Positions 35,501-44,126 of a stretch of 64,000 nt of DNA are shown here, piece by piece (the stretch's first letter is position 1; each line of letters starts with the position of its first letter). The DNA is from Halioxenophilus sp964342265 (GTDB lineage Bacteria; Pseudomonadota; Gammaproteobacteria; Pseudomonadales; Cellvibrionaceae), in the NCBI GenBank assembly GCA_964342265.1, contig CAYFFE010000001.1, positions 10,458 through 74,457 on the forward strand, written 5' to 3'. The notes under the pieces are model-generated. The model did no database searches and had not been told where the DNA came from. It was given only the letters and a program-made list of their open reading frames with translations. The position numbers were made by a program, and so were the translations under genes.

Positions 35501-37525
35501 TTAATTGTCCTCTTCGTCGAACATGGCCATTAAATTGGTGAGTGCGGCCTGGCCTTTTTGTTGATTTTCTTCCGGTGTGGCGTTACCAAAGCCTTCGAAT
35601 TCCAAATCTTCGCGCGGTAATTCTTCGATAAAGCGGCTGTCGCTGGTTTCTGCGGTTTCGCCGTATTGTTTGCGTTTAGCAGCCAGCAGTAATGTTAAGG
35701 ATTTTTGTGCGCGCGTGATTCCCACGTACGCGAGGCGTCGTTCTTCCTCGACGTTTTCTTCCTCAATACTGGTGCGATGAGGCAGGATGTCTTCTTCCAT
35801 GCCTAAAATAAATACGTGCGGAAATTCCAACCCTTTAGAGGCGTGCAGCGTGAGCATTTGCACCTGATCTTGAATTTCCTCTTCTTTTTGCCGCTCCAAC
35901 AAATCCATTAACACCAATTTGGTAATGGCATCTTTTAAATTAATGGCCTCGCGGGCGGGATCTTCGGGCTTTAACATGCGGCCGATGGAATCGAGCAGGT
36001 AGTAAACATTTTCCATGCGCCGCTCGGCCACCTTGGAGGAGCTGGCGTTTTGATGCAGCCAACCCTCGTAATCGATGTCACTCACCATCTCGCGAATGGC
36101 GGACATGGCTTCGTCGGTTTCGGCATTTAGGCTGATGTTCATTAACCACTGGTGAAAACGCTGCAAACGTTGCAGGGCATTTTCCGACACCTGCGATTGC
36201 AAGCCCAATTCCTGGCAGGCGGTAAATAAACTGATGTCTCTTTGCGTGGCGTAACGGCCCAGTGCTTCTAACGTGGTTGGGCCAATTTGCCGACGCGGTG
36301 TGTTGATGATGCGCAAAAAGGCGTTGTCGTCGTCGGGGTTAACCACCAAACGCAAATAGGCCATGATGTCTTTAATTTCGGCGCGGGCAAAAAATGAGGT
36401 GCCGCCGCTTAAGGTGTAGGGAATTTGGTGGTGCTGCAATTTCATTTCCATCAAGCGCGCTTGATGGTTGCTGCGATAAAGGATGGCAAAATCTTGGTAT
36501 TTGGCCTGACGATTTAAACGCAGGGCAATAATTTCGTTGGCCACGCGCTCGGCTTCGGCTTCTTCGTTACTGCATTTAATAATGCGAATGGGATCGCCGA
36601 TGCCCTTATCGCTCCACAGGGTTTTTTCGAATGTGTGTGGGTTATTGGCAATAAGGTGGTTGGCGGTTTTTAGGATTCGCTGTGTGGAGCGATAATTTTG
36701 CTCCAATTTAATAACTTCTAAATTAGGAAAATCCACCGTTAATTGCGTCATATTTTCTGGCCGTGCTCCGCGCCAAGCGTAAATCGACTGATCGTCGTCC
36801 CCCACCACGGTTAAGGTGCCGCGATCGCCAATTAATTGTTTGACGAGCAAATATTGGGCGTTGTTGGTGTCTTGGTATTCGTCGACTAATAAATAGCGAA
36901 TGCGTTTTTGCCAGCGCTGTAAAATATCCGGTTGATCTTGAAATAACTGCACGGGCAATAGGATAAGATCATCAAAATCCACGGCGTTGTAGGCGCGCAA
37001 CGCTTGGCAATAGCGCTGGTATACCAGGGCGATTTTAACTTCGCCATCGCTCTCGGCTTTGCTTAACGCATGGCCCGGCAAGACCTGATCGTTTTTCCAA
37101 TTGGAGATAATATTTTGCGTGAGGTTAAGTTGATCGGAATCCAAATCGCCGTCTTTGAGCATTAATTCTTTAATAAGTGCGCGGGCGTCTTCGGCATCAA
37201 AAATGGAAAAGCCCGGTTTAAAACCCAGCGATTGATATTCGCGGCGAATAATATTCAACCCCAAATTGTGAAACGTCGAAACGGTTAACCCTTTGGCGGC
37301 GCTGCCGGTGACCAGCGATTGCGCGCGTTCTTTCATTTCTTTGGCGGCTTTGTTGGTAAAGGTCAGCGCGGCAATGTAGCGCGCGCTAATACCGCACTGC
37401 TCGATTAAATAGGCAATTTTGCGAGTGATTACGCTGGTTTTGCCACTGCCCGCGCCGGCCAGTACCAGGCACGGACCGCTGACGTATTGCACGGCTTGTT
37501 TTTGACGTGGATTGAGTTGAGTCAC
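35501..37525 (-). CDS. rep: ATP-dependent DNA helicase Rep
   Basis: A 674-residue superfamily 1A helicase. Motifs: LNPRQKQAV, LAGAGSGKTSVI (Walker A), TFTNKAAKEMKERA, VDEYQDTN, VGDDDQSIYAWRGA, EQNYRSTQRIL, LTLHASKGLEFPHVF and YVGITRAQKSL. The absence of the UvrD Tudor tail, the PEDPAREAINLKDA insertion and overall length point to Rep, which removes proteins ahead of replication forks. It is the second helicase of this class in the window. Its start faces the GGDEF/EAL gene across 284 bp. Confidence 0.95.
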   Translation of the reverse strand: MTQLNPRQKQAVQYVSGPCLVLAGAGSGKTSVITRKIAYLIEQCGISARYIAALTFTNKAAKEMKERAQSLVTGSAAKGLTVSTFHNLGLNIIRREYQSLGFKPGFSIFDAEDARALIKELMLKDGDLDSDQLNLTQNIISNWKNDQVLPGHALSKAESDGEVKIALVYQRYCQALRAYNAVDFDDLILLPVQLFQDQPDILQRWQKRIRYLLVDEYQDTNNAQYLLVKQLIGDRGTLTVVGDDDQSIYAWRGARPENMTQLTVDFPNLEVIKLEQNYRSTQRILKTANHLIANNPHTFEKTLWSDKGIGDPIRIIKCSNEEAEAERVANEIIALRLNRQAKYQDFAILYRSNHQARLMEMKLQHHQIPYTLSGGTSFFARAEIKDIMAYLRLVVNPDDDNAFLRIINTPRRQIGPTTLEALGRYATQRDISLFTACQELGLQSQVSENALQRLQRFHQWLMNISLNAETDEAMSAIREMVSDIDYEGWLHQNASSSKVAERRMENVYYLLDSIGRMLKPEDPAREAINLKDAITKLVLMDLLERQKEEEIQDQVQMLTLHASKGLEFPHVFILGMEEDILPHRTSIEEENVEEERRLAYVGITRAQKSLTLLLAAKRKQYGETAETSDSRFIEELPREDLEFEGFGNATPEENQQKGQAALTNLMAMFDEEDN

Positions 37526-37809
37526 GCGTTTTGGGTTTCCGAATTTTTGAATAAGTGTTTCATGGCCTGGGCGTTCGCCAAATAGTAAAAGCCAACTATA
37601 TTAAGTATTAGGGTCCAAAACCGACCCTAAGACAGTTTGTTCACCAACAGGCCATTAGTGTAAGTGGCCCGGAGCGAAACCGAAAGCTACGCGGCAACGT
37701 TCGCTGGTATCTAATTCAGTCTGTCTTTATTCAGCCAGCAGGCAACGCCCAGTCCATCGGTTGTAAACGCCGGCGTTGTTCGGAATTCAAACAATAATTA
37801 GCTGATGCA

Positions 37810-39522
37810 ATGGAATCCGATATTCATGTTTTAGTGGCAACGCCGCACGAAGGCGAGTTCGATCTTATCCAGGCTCGATTGGCGCAGTTTGACCAATACA
37901 TTTGTCATTGGCAGGCGCAGCTTCCCGGCTTGGACAAGTTAATTGCTACTAATGAATTTCAGTTATTGCTGTTGCAGCATCACTGGCTGAAAAAAACCTC
38001 GCAAATGCTGCTGTATCGGCTCAACCATCTGGCCAAACCCATTCCGGTGGTGGTGTTTACCGAATTCCAAGAATCCGATCTGGACGACCAGCTCATCGCC
38101 GCCGGCGCGGACGATTACTTCTCTTTGGATAACCTCACCAACGAACGCCTGGATCGACTCTTGCGCCACGCCGTGATTCGCTGCGACTACGAACAGCGCC
38201 TGGTGGCTCGGGCCAAATACGATCAACTGTGTGGCATCGCCAGCCGAGAAAAGTTTAACGATCGACTCAACCATGCGGTGAACGTCAATCGCCGCAACCG
38301 CAGCCGTTTTGCCGTGGCGTTGGTCGACATCAACCAGTTTAAGCACGTCAACGATCAGCACGGTAAGGCCATCGGCGATCAGGCCCTGGTGGAAGTGGCC
38401 AAGCGCTTGCAGCAAGCGGTACGCGACAGCGATTCGGTGGCGCGGTTGGCCAGCGATGAATTCATTGTGCTGGCCGAGGGGATTGATTCTCAGGAGGGCA
38501 TTGAAGCGCTGGCGGAGAAGTTGGTTCGTCAAATCAAAAACCCCATTGTGTTGGGCAATATTACCCTGGAGTTGAGTTTAGCGGTGGGCGTTGCCGTATT
38601 CCCCGACAGCGGCGACGATGCCGACAGCCTCTTGGCCCACGTAGATCAAGCCTTGCAAGAGGCGAAAAGTTTGGCCGGCAACAACTACTCCATTCACCAA
38701 CGCCAAAACGGCGGCCATCAATGTGCTGGCGAGGATTTGCACGGCGATTTGCTGCGCGCCATCAAGCGCAATGATTTACGCATTTGCTATCAACCGAGAG
38801 TGGATATCAACTCCGGTAAAATTACTGCCGTAGAAGCCCTCCTACGCTGGCCCCATCCCGAAAAAGGCCTGCTCGCGCCGGCGGAATTTTTCCCCATGGC
38901 CAAAAGCAAGGGCTTGATTTCTACGTTGGGCTTTTGGGTGCTGCAAGAAGCTGTAAGCCAGTGGCAACACTTGAATTTATCGCTGGATCAGCCGATTGGC
39001 TTGGTAGTGAATGTGGCCCCGACCATGCTCGCCGAAGTAAAAATGATCGATAAACTGCGTGTCTGTGCCGATAAATCCGCCGATGGTCAACTGATCGGCC
39101 TGGAGTTAGAGGTGGATCAATCCGCCTGGCTCAAGCAGGGCCGATGCATTGAAGCGCTGTCGCTGGCCACCGAAAAAATGGGCGTGGTTTGGTCGGTGGA
39201 TGGTGTGGGCAAAGGCTATTTGCCGCTTGGCGACATCGCCAGCCGGGCCGTGCAAAGCTTGGTGATCGATCGGGCAGTGATTGCGCAATCGGAAATCGAT
39301 GACAACACCGCAGCCTTGGTTAAGGGCTTGGTGGCCCTGGGTGATAGCCTGAATAAACAAATCGTTGCCCAGGGCGTAGAGAATTTACCGCAAATGCGCC
39401 TGCTGCAGGGTTGGGGGTGCCACCTAGTGCAGGGTTATTTTACGTCGTCTCCGCTGACGCTTGGCGACTTACGAGTGCGCCTGTTGCAGCAAAAACGCGG
39501 GCAGCTGACCTTTCTTGGCTAA
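37810..39522 (+). CDS. Degenerate GGDEF/EAL signalling protein with receiver-like N-terminus
   Basis: A 570-residue protein. Residues 1-120 look like a receiver without a clear phosphorylation site. The diguanylate cyclase domain (about 135-295) has ASDEF at 214-218 instead of GGDEF. The EAL domain (about 310-560) keeps E342-A-L but has lost key residues: DGVG (464-467) for DDFG, V485 where the family has Lys (LVIDR), and Q521 where it has Glu (AQGVE). Both activities are probably absent, so this may be a c-di-GMP binding or regulatory protein. The ATG at 37810 has no strong Shine-Dalgarno sequence. bipA follows independently. Confidence 0.85.
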   Translation: MESDIHVLVATPHEGEFDLIQARLAQFDQYICHWQAQLPGLDKLIATNEFQLLLLQHHWLKKTSQMLLYRLNHLAKPIPVVVFTEFQESDLDDQLIAAGADDYFSLDNLTNERLDRLLRHAVIRCDYEQRLVARAKYDQLCGIASREKFNDRLNHAVNVNRRNRSRFAVALVDINQFKHVNDQHGKAIGDQALVEVAKRLQQAVRDSDSVARLASDEFIVLAEGIDSQEGIEALAEKLVRQIKNPIVLGNITLELSLAVGVAVFPDSGDDADSLLAHVDQALQEAKSLAGNNYSIHQRQNGGHQCAGEDLHGDLLRAIKRNDLRICYQPRVDINSGKITAVEALLRWPHPEKGLLAPAEFFPMAKSKGLISTLGFWVLQEAVSQWQHLNLSLDQPIGLVVNVAPTMLAEVKMIDKLRVCADKSADGQLIGLELEVDQSAWLKQGRCIEALSLATEKMGVVWSVDGVGKGYLPLGDIASRAVQSLVIDRAVIAQSEIDDNTAALVKGLVALGDSLNKQIVAQGVENLPQMRLLQGWGCHLVQGYFTSSPLTLGDLRVRLLQQKRGQLTFLG

Positions 39523-39623
39523 TACCGGCCGATTCGCTTTAAATTCAGTCGCTTAATAATAAGCATTTTCTAATAACCATCGGTTATGTCGAACTAAGTC
39601 TATTTTCCCTCCCCGACTCTGGG

Positions 39624-39629
39624 TATAAT
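39624..39629 (+). promoter_or_regulatory. Likely -10 element of bipA
   Basis: A perfect TATAAT 35 bp before the bipA GTG, within a C-rich stretch. No convincing -35 at 17 bp spacing. It fits a short-leader promoter. Confidence 0.4.
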
Positions 39630-39664
39630 CGCGGCCAATTTTTACCCGCCCAGAGAATCTCCCT

Positions 39665-41476
39665 GTGATTGAGAAGTTAAGAAACATCGCCATTATCGCC
39701 CACGTTGACCACGGCAAAACCACCCTGGTTGATAAACTTTTAAGCCAATCGGGTACCCTCGATCGCAAGGACGAAGGTGCTGAGCGAATCATGGACTCCA
39801 ACGACCAGGAAAAGGAGCGGGGCATCACCATTTTGGCGAAAAACACCGCCATTCGCTGGAACGACTACCGCATCAACATCGTAGACACCCCAGGACACGC
39901 CGACTTTGGCGGCGAAGTGGAGCGAGTCATGTCGATGGTCGACTCCGTATTGCTGTTGGTCGACGCCCAAGACGGCCCCATGCCACAAACACGATTCGTA
40001 ACCTCCAAAGCTTTTGAGCGCGGCCTAAAACCCATTGTGGTGATCAACAAGATCGACCGCCCCGGTGCCCGTCCGGACTGGGTAATGGATCAGGTGTTCG
40101 ACCTGTTCGACAATTTAGGTGCCACTGACGAGCAATTGGACTTTCCGGTTATCTACGCCTCGGCGCTTAACGGCATCGCCGGCGATGACCCGGAAAACAT
40201 GGCCGAAGACATGACGCCGCTCTATCAAATGATCGTCGATCGCGTGCCGCATCCGGATGTTGATCCCGATGCGCCTTTCCAAATGCAGATTTCCGCTCTG
40301 GATTACGACAGCTACACCGGCGTAATCGGTGTGGGCCGCATTTCTCGCGGTAGCCTTAAGCCGAACCAACAGGTGGTGGTGAAATCCGCCGATGGCACAG
40401 AACGCAAAGGCCGCGTACTGAACGTAAAAGGCTACATGGGGCTGCAGCGTGTCGACACCGAACTGGCCACCGCCGGTGACATCGTGTGTATTAACGGTAT
40501 CGACAAACTGAGTATTTCCGACACCTTGTGCGATCCCGAAAACATCGAAGCGCTGCCCGCGCTTACTGTTGATGAGCCCACCGTGAGCATGACCTTTATG
40601 GTCAACGACTCGCCGTTTGCCGGCAAAGAGGGCAAGTTCGTTACCTCGCGCAACATTAAAGAACGTTTGGAGCAAGAGCTGATTCACAACGTGGCTCTGC
40701 GTGTTAAGCAAGGCGACAGTGCCGATAAATTCATCGTTTCAGGTCGCGGCGAGTTGCACTTGTCGGTATTGATCGAAAACATGCGTCGCGAAGGTTTTGA
40801 GTTGGGCGTTTCACGTCCGGAAGTGGTGCAAAAAGAAATCGACGGCGAAATCCAAGAGCCTTACGAGGCCGTGGTTATCGACGTGGAAGACGAGCACCAG
40901 GGCCCGGTTATGGAAGAGTTGGGCTTGCGCAAAGCGGAAATGACCAACATGGAGCCCGATGGCAAAGGTCGAGTACGCTTGCAATTTATTGTGCCGTCGC
41001 GTGGCTTGATTGGATTCCGTGGTTTGTTCCTAACCATGACGTCTGGCTCGGGCATTATGACCAGCGTATTCGATCACTATGGCCCGGTTAAAATGGGCGA
41101 CATGGCCGGTCGTCAAAACGGTGTTTTGGTGAGCATGGTCTCGGGTAAAACACTGGCCTATGCACTATACAGTTTGCAGGATCGCGGTCGATTATTCCTG
41201 GGCCACGGCGTCGATATTTACGAAGGCCAAGTTATCGGTATTCACAGTCGCGCCAACGATCTGGTGGTTAACCCCACGAAAGCCAAACAATTAACCAACG
41301 TGCGCGCCGCCGGCACCGACGAAGCCTTAACACTGACTCCGCCGATCAAGCACACCCTTGAACAGGCGTTGGAATTTATTGAAGACGACGAACTGGTAGA
41401 AGTAACGCCCGAGAGCATTCGCATTCGTAAAAAATTGCTTAACGAAAACGAACGCAAGCGCGCGAAAAATAAATAA
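39665..41476 (+). CDS. typA: Ribosome-associated GTPase BipA/TypA
   Basis: A 603-residue translational GTPase. GTG start at 39665. G motifs: AHVDHGKTTL (G1), RGITI (G2, in KERGITILAKN), DTPGHADFGGEVERVM (G3), INKIDRPGA (G4), and an SALNG segment (G5). EF-G-like domains III and V and the BipA-specific C-terminal domain follow (IGFRGLFLTMTSGSGIM, NLVV-type VNPTKAKQLTNVR). It helps 50S assembly and stress or low-temperature growth. A strong hairpin follows the stop. Confidence 0.97.
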   Translation: MIEKLRNIAIIAHVDHGKTTLVDKLLSQSGTLDRKDEGAERIMDSNDQEKERGITILAKNTAIRWNDYRINIVDTPGHADFGGEVERVMSMVDSVLLLVDAQDGPMPQTRFVTSKAFERGLKPIVVINKIDRPGARPDWVMDQVFDLFDNLGATDEQLDFPVIYASALNGIAGDDPENMAEDMTPLYQMIVDRVPHPDVDPDAPFQMQISALDYDSYTGVIGVGRISRGSLKPNQQVVVKSADGTERKGRVLNVKGYMGLQRVDTELATAGDIVCINGIDKLSISDTLCDPENIEALPALTVDEPTVSMTFMVNDSPFAGKEGKFVTSRNIKERLEQELIHNVALRVKQGDSADKFIVSGRGELHLSVLIENMRREGFELGVSRPEVVQKEIDGEIQEPYEAVVIDVEDEHQGPVMEELGLRKAEMTNMEPDGKGRVRLQFIVPSRGLIGFRGLFLTMTSGSGIMTSVFDHYGPVKMGDMAGRQNGVLVSMVSGKTLAYALYSLQDRGRLFLGHGVDIYEGQVIGIHSRANDLVVNPTKAKQLTNVRAAGTDEALTLTPPIKHTLEQALEFIEDDELVEVTPESIRIRKKLLNENERKRAKNK

Positions 41477-41488
41477 GTCGGTAAATAG

Positions 41489-41516
41489 AGCACTCTGCCA
41501 TTAATGGCAGAGTGCT
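41489..41516 (+). terminator. Hairpin terminator after bipA
   Basis: AGCACTCTGCCA and TGGCAGAGTGCT pair perfectly around TTAA. The T-rich tail that follows is weak (GCTTATTATTTG). Confidence 0.75.
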
Positions 41517-41571
41517 GCTTATTATTTGCTTTGTTATTCAATTGTTTTCAAACCCAATCAAGAGCCAAACC

Positions 41572-41889
41572 ATGAAAATAAAATTAATTGTATTATTATT
41601 TCTGGCTCAGCTTGCCCTGACGGGTTGCGAAAAAGTTATTAATAAAGCCGCAGCTGAGTATTTAAAATTAAACTTAAAAGATACCTGCGGCGAAGATGAT
41701 CCTGAATGTATTGCCGCTGTTGAAGATCAGTTTGATCCCTGTCACGAGCAATACGAAGACGATTGGAGTCAGTACATGGAAGCCAGCGATTCCGAGTCGG
41801 ATGAGCGGTTAGAAATCTATTCCGAAAATATGTACAACTGCATTGTGGATAAAGACGGCGACCCTTATTTTTATTACTCGCCGGAATAG
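41572..41889 (+). CDS. Small acidic lipoprotein
   Basis: 105 residues from the ATG at 41572; the open frame extends to 41512 but would place the bipA hairpin inside it. It has a lipoprotein signal (KLIVLLFLAQLALTGC) with the acylated Cys at 19. The mature part is strongly acidic (DTCGEDDPEC, EQYEDDWSQYMEASDSESDE) and has four further cysteines that could form two disulfides. Composition is AT-rich. No family was recognised. It is separated from bipA by the terminator and followed by hairpin repeat copy 2. Confidence 0.65.
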   Translation: MKIKLIVLLFLAQLALTGCEKVINKAAAEYLKLNLKDTCGEDDPECIAAVEDQFDPCHEQYEDDWSQYMEASDSESDERLEIYSENMYNCIVDKDGDPYFYYSPE

Positions 41890-41893
41890 TTTT

Positions 41894-41926
41894 AGGAAAC
41901 TCTGATTAATCCATCCATGAGTTAAT
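41894..41926. repeat. Hairpin repeat, copy 2
   Basis: Matches 19286-19318 at 28 of 33 positions without gaps, including CTCTGATTAAT and ATGAGTTAAT. The right arm has diverged after TTAAT, so the hairpin is weaker than in copy 1. It lies just after the small lipoprotein stop. Confidence 0.65.
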
Positions 41927-41965
41927 ACTCGAGTCTACAACTCTCGCCCTTTTGGCCATCGGGTG

Positions 41966-42841
41966 CTACATTTTTAACAATCGAGACTCTTCTGTAAAAG
42001 ACTCGTACAAAAAAGCCATTAAGCGCCTTACCTTTTCAACTTTTCTCAAATCCGCATGGGTTAACAGCCATAAACTGTTGGTACCCACCTCGTCTACGCT
42101 CACCAATTTTCGCAAACCATCGGTGGATAAATCCTCGGGCAGAAACGCCAAACCCACGCCAGCTTGGGCGCATTGCGCGAGAGTGGAAATATCATCGCAG
42201 CGCAACGCAATATTTTGCCCGAGATTGTTTTCCAGCCATGTGTAGGCGCGCTGGTTTTTTAACGCACCGGCGGCCGCGATAATGGGTTGGCCCACGAGTT
42301 CGCGCCAATGTTTAGGTGCATCGTTTAAAACCTGCGATTGAGCGGCGTAAAGACCCCAACGCAAATCACAGACTTTGCGCCCCACGGCGTATTCGGGTGG
42401 GTTGTCGGTTATGCGCACAGCAATGTCGGCTTGGCGGCTGGATAAATTCACCTCTTCATCGGATACCAACAACTCAATTTCCACATCGGGATGCTGCTCA
42501 TTAAATCGCTGAAAATAACGCGGCAAAAAATAACTGGCAAAGCTGTTGGGCGCAGTGACGCGCACGGTTCCCGATAAGCGCTGATTGTGGCCGAGCAGTT
42601 CGCGGGCAATGTCGTCGGCGGTGGCGGCCATAATGCGCGCGCGTGCTCGCAAGGCTTCGCCGGCGTCGGTGAGTTCGTAGTGCCCATTATTGCGTTCGAA
42701 CAAGCGGGTGTTGAGGGTGCTTTCGAACTCGCGCAGTTGGCGGAATACCGTTGAGTGGCTGAGCCCCAGCGACTTGGCTGCCTGTTTTAAGTCGCCAAAG
42801 TGAGCGACTTCTAAAAATACCTTAATGCTGTTCCAGTTCAT
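41966..42841 (-). CDS. LysR-family transcriptional regulator
   Basis: 291 residues from the ATG at 42841. The winged helix (residues 1-60) has FLEVAHFGDLKQAAKSLGLSHSTVFRQL as HTH and RLFERNNGHYELTDAGEAL. The effector domain includes SGTVRVTAPNSFASYFLPRYF and a typical CrgA-like C-terminus. It is divergent from the VOC/GST genes across a 136-bp gap, the usual layout for a LysR protein controlling a divergent operon. The inducer is unknown. Confidence 0.92.
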   Translation of the reverse strand: MNWNSIKVFLEVAHFGDLKQAAKSLGLSHSTVFRQLREFESTLNTRLFERNNGHYELTDAGEALRARARIMAATADDIARELLGHNQRLSGTVRVTAPNSFASYFLPRYFQRFNEQHPDVEIELLVSDEEVNLSSRQADIAVRITDNPPEYAVGRKVCDLRWGLYAAQSQVLNDAPKHWRELVGQPIIAAAGALKNQRAYTWLENNLGQNIALRCDDISTLAQCAQAGVGLAFLPEDLSTDGLRKLVSVDEVGTNSLWLLTHADLRKVEKVRRLMAFLYESFTEESRLLKM

Positions 42842-42977
42842 GGGGTAATGCCATTGTAACAATTCAAAATTGCAAGCACAGATGTCAAATACGCCTATCG
42901 CGTGCACTTATGCAAACGTTTATGCTAAATCCCCGATAAACACCTGTAAACAAACTTTGCAACAAAAGGGGATTCGC

Positions 42978-43358
42978 ATGATTGGTTACACCACGGTAGG
43001 CACCGACCACCCGGAACGCGCGGCGCAGTTTTACGACACCGTGCTGGCGGTTATGGGCGCACAACGCAAATTCGAGCACGAGGATTTTATTATTTGGGGC
43101 GTCGAAGACCCGGCCGCGCCCATGTTTTCCATTCACCGGCCACACGATGGCAACGCGGCGAGCGTGGGCAACGGCACTATGATCGGATTAAGAGCGACCA
43201 ACCCCGAGCAGGTGGCCGCAGTTCATGAAGCGGCGTTAAAAGCCGGCGGTAAAAATGAAGGCTCGCCGGGTATTCGCCAAGAGGAGCAAGGTTTTTACGC
43301 GGCTTACTTTCGCGATTTAGACGGCAATAAATTAAACGTTCATTGTTTTGTGCAGTAG
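42978..43358 (+). CDS. VOC (glyoxalase/bleomycin resistance-like) protein
   Basis: 126 residues from the ATG at 42978, with AAGGGGA upstream; the longer frame runs into the regulatory gap. It is a vicinal oxygen chelate fold: IGYTTVGTDHPERAAQFYDTVL, then the second module with EEQGFYAAYFRDLDGNKLNVHCF, where the Glu/His residues typical of lyases of this superfamily lie. The exact substrate is unknown; members of this subgroup are glyoxalase-like. The stop overlaps the Shine-Dalgarno sequence of the next gene. Confidence 0.88.
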   Translation: MIGYTTVGTDHPERAAQFYDTVLAVMGAQRKFEHEDFIIWGVEDPAAPMFSIHRPHDGNAASVGNGTMIGLRATNPEQVAAVHEAALKAGGKNEGSPGIRQEEQGFYAAYFRDLDGNKLNVHCFVQ

Positions 43359-43366
43359 GAGGCCGT

Positions 43367-44026
43367 ATGCCGCACTATCAATTAATTTCCCATACGCTTT
43401 GCCCGTACGTGCAACGAGTAGCCATTTTAATGCAAGAAAAACACATTCATTTCGAGCGCACAGATATCGATTTATCCAACAAGCCGCCATGGTTTTTATC
43501 GTTATCGCCGTTTGCTAAAGTGCCGGTTTTAGTGGTCGATAATCAGCAGTCGTTGGTGGAGTCGCAAGCCATTTGCGAATTTTTAGATGAGGTGAGTAAC
43601 GGCTCTTTTTATCCGAGCAGCGCCATTGCGCGGGCTCGGCATCGAGCGTTAATTACCACGGGCGATGAGATTTTAGGGTTGCTCGCAAAAATAATTTATC
43701 AATGTAAAACTGCCGAGGAAATTCAAAAACCCGCCGAGGCCATTAACGAAAAATTGCGCTATGTAATGTCTCAGCACTCGGCCGACCGGTATTTTTCGGG
43801 CAGTGAGTTTTATTTAATTGATGGCGTATATGCGACTATTATTCGATATTTTTCCGTCGTCAAAGAATTGTTTGGGTGCAATTTTTTTGCCGATTGGCCG
43901 CAACTGCAACACTGGTATCAAAGCTTGAGCCAACGGGCTTCTGTTATTAACGCCGTACCGGGCGACTACCAACACTTGCTACGCGAATTTATTATCGACA
44001 AAAGTCCAATGGATTTAGCCGCTTAG
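43367..44026 (+). CDS. Glutathione S-transferase family protein
   Basis: 219 residues from the ATG at 43367; AGGAGG at 43357-43362 overlaps the VOC stop. The N-terminal thioredoxin-fold domain has SHTLCPYVQRV with the catalytic Cys12, then LSPFAKVPVLVVDNQQSLVESQAICEFLDE (cis-Pro and glutathione-binding ES). The helical C-terminal domain follows. The Cys-type active site suggests an omega-like thiol-transferase rather than a Ser/Tyr class enzyme. It is probably in an operon with the VOC gene under the LysR regulator. Confidence 0.88.
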   Translation: MPHYQLISHTLCPYVQRVAILMQEKHIHFERTDIDLSNKPPWFLSLSPFAKVPVLVVDNQQSLVESQAICEFLDEVSNGSFYPSSAIARARHRALITTGDEILGLLAKIIYQCKTAEEIQKPAEAINEKLRYVMSQHSADRYFSGSEFYLIDGVYATIIRYFSVVKELFGCNFFADWPQLQHWYQSLSQRASVINAVPGDYQHLLREFIIDKSPMDLAA

Positions 44027-44038
44027 TTCTATAATTAG

Positions 44039-44065
44039 GTCTATTATTTACGGTAAATAATAGAC
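44039..44065 (+). terminator. Hairpin after the GST gene
   Basis: GTCTATTATTTAC and GTAAATAATAGAC pair perfectly with a one-base centre, followed by GCTATTTTG. It is the probable terminator of the VOC-GST unit. Confidence 0.65.
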
Positions 44066-44082
44066 GCTATTTTGTTGCCGCA

Positions 44083-44114
44083 GTGTGATTAACTCCAAGC
44101 AGAGTTAATCACAC
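44083..44114. terminator. Hairpin between GST and SDR genes; possible third member of the repeat family
   Basis: GTGTGATTAACTC and GAGTTAATCACAC pair perfectly over 13 bp around a 6-nt loop. It is placed to terminate the SDR gene. The arms share TGATTAA and GAGTTAATCA with the repeats at 19286 and 41894. Confidence 0.6.
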
Positions 44115-44126
44115 AAGCAATGGGGA

